Source: Paralithodes platypus (Eukaryota > Arthropoda > Malacostraca > Decapoda > Lithodidae). From it: 64,000 nt of DNA. The notes below the pieces were generated by a model, which saw nothing but the letters and a program-made list of their open reading frames with translations, was not told the DNA's origin and made no database searches. The translations under genes and the position numbers were made by a program. The stretch spans positions 16,424,811-16,488,810 of the forward strand of contig CM064481.1 of assembly GCA_032716605.1 (NCBI GenBank). Reading direction: 5' to 3'. Positions within the stretch are counted from its first letter, which is position 1. The number at the start of each line of letters is the position of its first letter. This document shows, piece after piece, positions 59,037 through 64,000 of this stretch.

Positions 59037-59974
59037 CTGACTTCCTGAAGCGTTCATGGACGTCTTCGACTTGGGGGACTTACGAGTCCCACTGGAGGTC
59101 TTTTACTAGGTGGATACAGGACACTCGCCAGACTGTTAGCTCTCCTTCCCTCGTCCTACACTACTTGTTTCACCTCTTCCGTACACGTCGCTTTCAAGTC
59201 AACACTATACGTAACCACTTGTCTGCCATCCGGGAGGTCTTTGAGTCCGTCACTGGGCTGGTCGTTCCTCCGAAGGAGCTGGATTCCTTCATGAAGGCTG
59301 CCTTCAGGGAGCGACCGCCTCCGCGCCAGATCCCTCCTCAGTGGGATCTGGGGCGTGCTCTGGACCTTCTGGCTTCACACACATATACACGGGATACTAC
59401 ACCGGTTCAGTTGCTGGAGCGTACACTCTTCCTTGTCGCTCTGGCCACTGGGGATAGGGTGTCTGAACTCGCTGCCATGTCGCGGTCCCAGGAATGCATG
59501 CGCTTCTCCCCGTCCTTGAATGTCGTCACGTTAGCCCCCTCCCCTCATTTTGTTGCCAAGAATGAGAGAGAGACCCACGTTTTCAAGCCTTTCACCATCC
59601 AGGCTTTAAAGCGTGGGCATACTCACCATGTGTTGTGCCCGGTGCAGGCCTTGCACTCCTATGTTGAGTCTGTGGCTCCGACTTCGGGTACTGCTGTGTG
59701 GGTGTCTCCTCGGACTGGTAGGAGGCTCTCGAAGGTACAGATAGGACGCCACATTTGTCGGGTCATTCGTGCCAGTAACCCTGCTTGTCAGGGTTCTGCG
59801 CACGATGTGCGATCCTTTGCTGCCTCCTTACGGTTCCTGCAGACTCGTTCGTTGCCTGACGTCGCCTCGGCGGGTTTGTGGTCTTCTGTCCATACCTTCG
59901 TCTCCTCCTACCTCTCCATGTCCATTGTTAGACCCCCTCGGCCTGTGATAGCTCTCGGGAGTCGTGTTTCCTAG
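58805..59974 (+). CDS. DIRS tyrosine recombinase
   Basis: A 389-residue frame encoding a phage-integrase-family tyrosine recombinase, which inserts the circular DNA copy. The N-terminal 85 residues overlap the RT frame and may be translated differently. The core-binding domain spans about 85-190 (WTSSTWGTYESHWRSF, NTIRNHLSAIREVF). The catalytic domain has the first arginine in ATGDRVSELAAM (about 217), the HxxR box in GSAHDVRSFAASL (about 332), then GLWSSVHTF and the nucleophile candidate in VSSYLS (about 368). All main catalytic positions are present and the frame is open, so this is a potentially functional enzyme. Confidence 0.9.
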   Translation: MQSPRAAAAVPRQSLANSASVASPGLVLPVEAVVPESGPSPSLKLPLEPGWRPADLVGLRIVDVREARWLPVHGRDLTDFLKRSWTSSTWGTYESHWRSFTRWIQDTRQTVSSPSLVLHYLFHLFRTRRFQVNTIRNHLSAIREVFESVTGLVVPPKELDSFMKAAFRERPPPRQIPPQWDLGRALDLLASHTYTRDTTPVQLLERTLFLVALATGDRVSELAAMSRSQECMRFSPSLNVVTLAPSPHFVAKNERETHVFKPFTIQALKRGHTHHVLCPVQALHSYVESVAPTSGTAVWVSPRTGRRLSKVQIGRHICRVIRASNPACQGSAHDVRSFAASLRFLQTRSLPDVASAGLWSSVHTFVSSYLSMSIVRPPRPVIALGSRVS

Positions 59975-60410
59975 GGCTCTCGCGAAGTTGCCTGGTCTTC
60001 CCCCCTAGTCACTCTTTCTTTTACTTTGTTTTCTTTAGAAAAGGGGGGGAGGGAAGTACGGGTTTGCAACACTGGATTGCAAGTTTGGGATTATTATATG
60101 TATACAGTACATAAGTGTTTTTGCCTCATTGAAAATTGTGTTTTGTTTATGTGATCCATGTTTTTGTTCGTTTTGGAAGAAAAGGGTTTTTGTGTACAGT
60201 ACTTTTTGGTTTAAGACAAGTCTATGATTTTGCATTACTATGAATGACGGGCACGTGTTAAAACTGCTCTTTTTAGCTACTCCTCAGTTTTTCACTCTTT
60301 TATTAAACTCTCTTGTTTAAATTGTGTTTCTTTGTCATTCATAATTTTGTCTTATGCATTGGTTTTTTTTGGTATGTTGGGCTTGGATGTCCTCCTCCTA
60401 TTTGTTATGC
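59975..60410 (+). other. DIRS 3' untranslated region
   Basis: AT-rich sequence between the recombinase stop and the internal complementary region. ATTAAACTC near 60302 could act in 3'-end formation; no canonical AATAAA is seen. No gene. Confidence 0.6.
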
Positions 60411-60524
60411 AGCCTTGACGTTGGATTTGCCAAGACTACTAACAAATTGGGAGGTTTGACGTACCTCCCAACCTACCAAATAGGAAAACCTACTATTTGG
60501 TAGTAGTCTTGGAAAATCCAACGT
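60411..60524. repeat. DIRS internal complementary region
   Basis: 60411-60448 (AGCCTTGACGTTGGATTTGC ... AACAAATT) is the reverse complement of the extreme left end of the element. The adjoining 60445-60524 (AATTGGGAGGTTTGACGTAC ... GGAAAATCCAACGT) is the reverse complement of the extreme right end. The two meet at AATT. This fused copy of both ends is the template DIRS elements use to close a circle. It also forms a strong local hairpin. Confidence 0.93.
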
Positions 60525-60586
60525 ACATAATACCCTCCCTCACGCCGGACCCCTGCCCATCCGCGTTCTTCTGCCGACGTGAGATG

Positions 60587-60939
60587 TGATAACAAGAGAG
60601 GGTCGCTCATGCGCACGTTCGACAGGGATCGGCGCATGACGGAACACGGGATGGGCCTTGAGCGGTAACTAAGGTAAACCCCTTTTTCTTCTCTTCTATA
60701 CTTTTTTTTCACCTTCGGTGGTAGTTTTGGTTAATGTACAACGTCTCCTAGAGCAAGATAAGGAGTAGACTCTAGACGTTTTCTTTTTAACCGCGGTTGG
60801 AATGACGACATAGCAGTCAAAATAGACAAGTCGTCATTGCAATTAGGTTAATAGCCTTGACGTTGGATTTTCCAAGACTACTACCAAATAGTAGGTTTTC
60901 CTATTTGGTAGGTTGGGAGGTACGTCAAACCTCCCAATT
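60587..60939. repeat. DIRS right inverted terminal repeat
   Basis: TGATAACAAGAGAGGGTCGC ... AATAGCCTTGACGTTGGATT mirrors 52521-52822. It extends about 45 bases further (CTACCAAATAGTAGGTTTTC ... CCTCCCAATT), as in the asymmetric ends of DIRS1. The extension is the part mirrored in the right half of the internal complementary region. Confidence 0.92.
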
Positions 60940-60944
60940 TGGTA

Positions 60945-61108
60945 ATGTTACAATATATTTTTTTACATTTTACATTCATAAATAGTCCACTAATATACTA
61001 GGTTAGGTTAGGTTAGGTTTTGGTTAGGCTAGGTTAAAAATATTGTTCAATGTTTCTTAGTAAATAGGCATCTGAAAAACAGTTTCACCCGCTACACAGG
61101 ATCTTACC
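60945..61108. repeat. right arm of the inverted repeat flanking DIRS copy B
   Basis: Reverse complement of 51828-51990, including GGTTAGGTTAGGTTAGG (TTAGG units) and CACCCGCTACACAGGATCTT. It begins within a few bases of the DIRS end. Confidence 0.75.
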
Positions 61109-61124
61109 CTATTCTGACTGCCGT

Positions 61125-61345
61125 GTGATACAGTAACAATAAGGTCCCCCCTCAGTCCTCACCCATCCCATGACTTACTGTCATGATGTCATCATCATAT
61201 AGGCTAAGGCTAGGCTATATTGCCAGCAGGGGGCAAATAACAGAAAAAATTGCCGTCAAATTAGACAGGAACTTTAGCCTAACCGTGAGCGATCGACCTA
61301 TGTAAACATGTCGAGTTGACGACCGTACGCCCGGATACTAGGCTA
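61125..61345. mobile_element. MITE fragment of the 49742/51200 family, copy 3
   Basis: Contains CATCCCATGACTTACTGTCA, GCCAGCAGGGGGCAAATAAC and ATGTAAACATG followed by GACGACCGTACGCCCGG, in the same order and orientation as 51200-51489. The left terminus is unclear, and GGCTA-rich sequence has been added inside. Confidence 0.7.
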
Positions 61346-61617
61346 TGCTACATCCTTCCCGCTTCTTTTTATAGGAGGGGAGTGTTTCTATCCCTATTAG
61401 GCTACCCTGACATGTTTGCGATAATTAATGACACTAGGCCTAGCCCTATAGCCTAGGCCTGGTTAGCAAAGGAAGGAATATTGTTAGGAGAGTAAATGTA
61501 TTCCAAACTACATATCGCTCACAGGAACCACTCCAATAACCTCTACAACGCCTTCAGTCAACCAGAAAGGTTTAAAATTTATTTGGAATTGGATAACAGG
61601 GTGGTAATTGAGTACGA

Positions 61618-61740
61618 TCTGTCTTTGGTACGAGTTGTCTAAAAAGTGGGTTCGAGTTGTCTAAAAAATGAGTACGAGTTGTCTTTTGAAGGTACAAGAT
61701 ATCTCGAGTACGAGTTGTCTCAGGTACGAGTTGACATGTA
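61618..61740. repeat. minisatellite with GTACGAGTTGTCT core
   Basis: Five to six imperfect copies of GGTACGAGTTGTCTAAAAA spaced 20-33 bases apart, adjoining the fold-back element. Confidence 0.75.
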
Positions 61741-61750
61741 TCTAGGAAAT

Positions 61751-62605
61751 CCTACAGTAAGAGTTGTGTTATCGGGCGTACCACTACCGACATAGCCTAC
61801 AGCGTAACTCCTCTCTAAAACATTAACCTAACCAAACAACCTAACCTAACTTAACCTAGTAATGAGAATACTAGGTTAGGTTAGGTTTTTTAGTTAAGTT
61901 AAGTATTTATAGATGATTTATGTAGCCAACTGAAAACAGTTACTTGTTACTTGTTACTTATTACCTATTGAATAAGTAACAGAACATTGAAAACAGTTAC
62001 TTGTTACTTATTCCAATAAGTAACAGTTACTTATTCGAATAAGTAAGTCCTGAAAACAGTTACTTGTTACTTATTCCAATAAGTAACAGTTACTTATTCC
62101 AATAAGTAACAGAGTCCTGAAAATAGTTACTGTACTTCACTAACTTGTTACTTATTCCAAAAGAAAGTTACTTATTCGAATAAGTAACAGTCCTGAAAAC
62201 AGTTACTTGTTACTTATTCTAATAAGTAAGTTACTTATTTGAATAAGTACGGTAACAGTTTCTTTTTGGAATAAGTAACAAGTAACTGTTTTCAGGACTC
62301 TAGTTATTTATTCGAATAAGTAACTGTTTCTTATTGGAATAAGTTACAAGTAACTGTTTTCAGGACTCTGTTACTTAGCCTAGGCTATTCGAATATGTAA
62401 CTTACTTATTGGAATAAGTAACAAGTAGGCTAACCGTTTTCAGGACTCTATTATTTATTGGAATAAGTAAGAAGTAACTGTTTTCAATGTTCTGTTACTT
62501 ATTCAATAGGTAATAAGTAACAAGTAACTGTTTTCAGTCGGCTGATTTATGTTGTATTTCTGTAGTGGTACGCCCGATATCACAACTCTTACCAATCCTA
62601 CTACG
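61751..62605. mobile_element. fold-back element with a palindrome of about 600 bp
   Basis: Outer inverted ends: GTAAGAGTTGTGTTATCGGG then CGTACCACTAC on the left, and GTAGTGGTACGCCCGATATC then ACAACTCTTAC on the right. Inside, multiple copies of CTGAAAACAGTTACTTGTTA and CTTATTCCAATAAGTAACAG run in one direction to about 62245. They then run in the reverse direction (TAACAAGTAACTGTTTTCAG) to about 62545. The whole can form one large, repeat-stemmed hairpin. No coding sequence. The CGGGCGTACCACTAC ends resemble termini of the 51200 MITE family. Confidence 0.85.
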
Positions 62606-64000
62606 GTACCCTAGCCCCTAGGCTAGTCTATTCATTGTAAGTAGGCGATTAGAGTAACCGAGCTACTATTTCTACCATTTGGGAGGAGTCAATCAAGGAA
62701 TAGATGTGGAAATTTGGATAATATTCAAGACCTCTTTTGCCGCCCTATTAGAAATAATTTATTAGGGAAAATAGGGACCAATAGACTCGCCATATTTTTC
62801 TCATTATAGTCCACATGGAGGAATTTCGTTATCGACACTTGAAAAAACCTGATTACACTGAAAAATAACACAAAAATAATATTTAGTAGCAGTCTCTACG
62901 TTTCCAACGTAGGGCTTATGATCTCAGCCGCTACCACAGCGGGCCAATTTATCGGTACTCACGCGAAGTACCAAATAATCTCTAGAGTTGCACCTCATTT
63001 CACTACTAGGCACGTTGTACACACTCCGAGACGACTAAAGAAGGAAGAGAAAGCGAAGGAGAGAAAGAATTGTTATAGTTACCCATTTAATCTAGCTGCT
63101 CTCCTCATAGCTATGCTCCATTTTCTATGAGCCTACCCCAGTACATGAAACAGTATCAGTCACTTCGCGCCCACCGTCGATGTCACACGCCATTTTTGTC
63201 TGTGCTTCGCAAGTGCCTGCTTTGCATCCCCTTCGCTTCGACTTAGTGAGTGTGAGCCTTTTCAGGCTGTTGAGGTTTTAGAAGGATGTTCAGTGATGTA
63301 GGCAGCACTTTACTACGGTTTTATGGCATGTTTATGGGTGTGCGCGTAGTGCTGGAGATGTGTTTATTTATTTGTTTTCTTCGGGGGTGGTTGGTCCTCA
63401 ATGCCGCGTAGCGGTCGTTGTGTGTCTATTCTACCCTCGCTTTTCGGGTTCATGTTCACTTTAACTACCCCTTAACGTAACTTGGGGGAGGATATGCTTA
63501 CCCCGGGATGCATTGTGTTTCTTTCCCTTTTTGACGTGCTTTTTGTTTTATTGTTTTTTCATATGACTACGTGTCGATGTTTTTACAAGACTTGAGCATG
63601 AGGTTTCTCTGGATTCTGCTTTTGTGTGAGCATATGGCACACAGCCTTTATTCTCTCACAAACATGCTGCTTTGGTCTCAACTGACCTATAGCCCTTCTG
63701 ACTTGTTTATTCAACATGTCCATAGTTGGGGGTCTTGTATTTCGTTCGCCTGGTTCACGCTTTTGTCAGTTCCTTTTCGTTTCCCCGGGCCTACTTGGCT
63801 CGTGGATACGTGGTTCTGGTGAAAATGTCGGTCAACCCCTAGGCAATCCTAACTTTTATTTTATTCCTTTAACGTACTTGTGGGGATTCTCGGGCAGTGT
63901 TTAGCTTTGTTACTAGGTTCTTTCACTCAGGGATTGACGCTGCCCTAGTGTTTTCTCTTTTCTGTGTTTTGTGTAACTAGGCTAAGCCTGTTTTTTACCT
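62606..64000. other. no gene recognised
   Basis: Mixed-composition sequence. The open frames at 62918-63130 and 63571-63904 have no domain, repeat or start context that I can support. The segment from about 63180 is less AT-rich and could be the 5' leader of an element continuing beyond the window, but nothing proves it. Confidence 0.5.

Larger units (their letters stand above)
52521..60939 (+). mobile_element. DIRS-type tyrosine-recombinase retrotransposon, copy B, nearly complete
   Basis: An 8.4 kb element with inverted terminal repeats (52521-52822 and 60587-60939), an internal complementary region (60411-60524), a Gag-like ORF, an RT-RNase H ORF and a tyrosine recombinase ORF, all on the plus strand with overlaps. 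This is the DIRS order. DIRS elements replicate through a circular intermediate and insert by site-specific recombination, so no integrase-type target duplication is expected; AATT is common to both ends. RT and recombinase frames are open; Gag has two frameshifts, so the copy is probably defective but recent. Confidence 0.93.

Overview
This is a eukaryotic window made almost entirely of transposable elements and simple repeats. I could not recognise a host protein-coding gene, rRNA or tRNA. An arthropod, most likely a decapod crustacean, is my inference. It rests on dense (TA)n, (GATA)n and (TTG)n tracts, short runs of the arthropod telomere motif TTAGG, a DIRS-type element, several LINE families, and abundant small inverted-repeat transposons. 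The species cannot be fixed from the sequence alone.

Left third (1-22.1 kb). A very young LTR retrotransposon (828-9781) has unusually long LTRs of about 3.04 kb, a TACAT target duplication and only a Gag-like gene. It sits immediately upstream of a Maverick/Polinton-type protein-primed DNA polymerase B gene (9799-13280) that is broken by three frameshifts. Part of the start of that gene is duplicated at 333-466. After it come a four-unit array of palindromes (13674-14138) and a decayed reverse-strand LINE whose ORF1 carries an SGNH/GDSL-hydrolase domain (14140-16189). A 4.6 kb diverged solo LTR of the same giant-LTR family follows in reverse orientation (17491-22103).

Middle (24-52 kb). A Ty3/gypsy-like element (LTR 24057-25734) has a Gag-protease-integrase ORF in which RT/RNase H is absent from its usual place. 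The ORF runs into a 100-N assembly gap at 29305-29404. Right of the gap is a reverse-strand, truncated DIRS element (copy A, to 37053) with a 3 kb LINE inserted in it. The 39-52 kb stretch is a nest of insertions. It holds two TA-flanked inverted-repeat (pogo/Tigger-like) elements, a second inverted-repeat family, three LINE families, a SINE-like retroposon that shares its 3' end with one LINE, and three MITEs with visible target duplications.

Right third (52-64 kb). DIRS copy B (52521-60939) is nearly complete. It has inverted terminal repeats, a textbook internal complementary region, a frameshifted Gag-like ORF, an open RT-RNase H ORF and an open tyrosine recombinase ORF. Its flanks are themselves an inverted repeat. 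The window ends with a MITE fragment, a fold-back element with a palindrome of about 600 bp (61751-62605), and 1.4 kb with nothing recognisable.

The elements interact mainly by nesting: short direct repeats at insertion points give relative ages, and the DIRS copies are the only ones retaining most of a mobility machinery.
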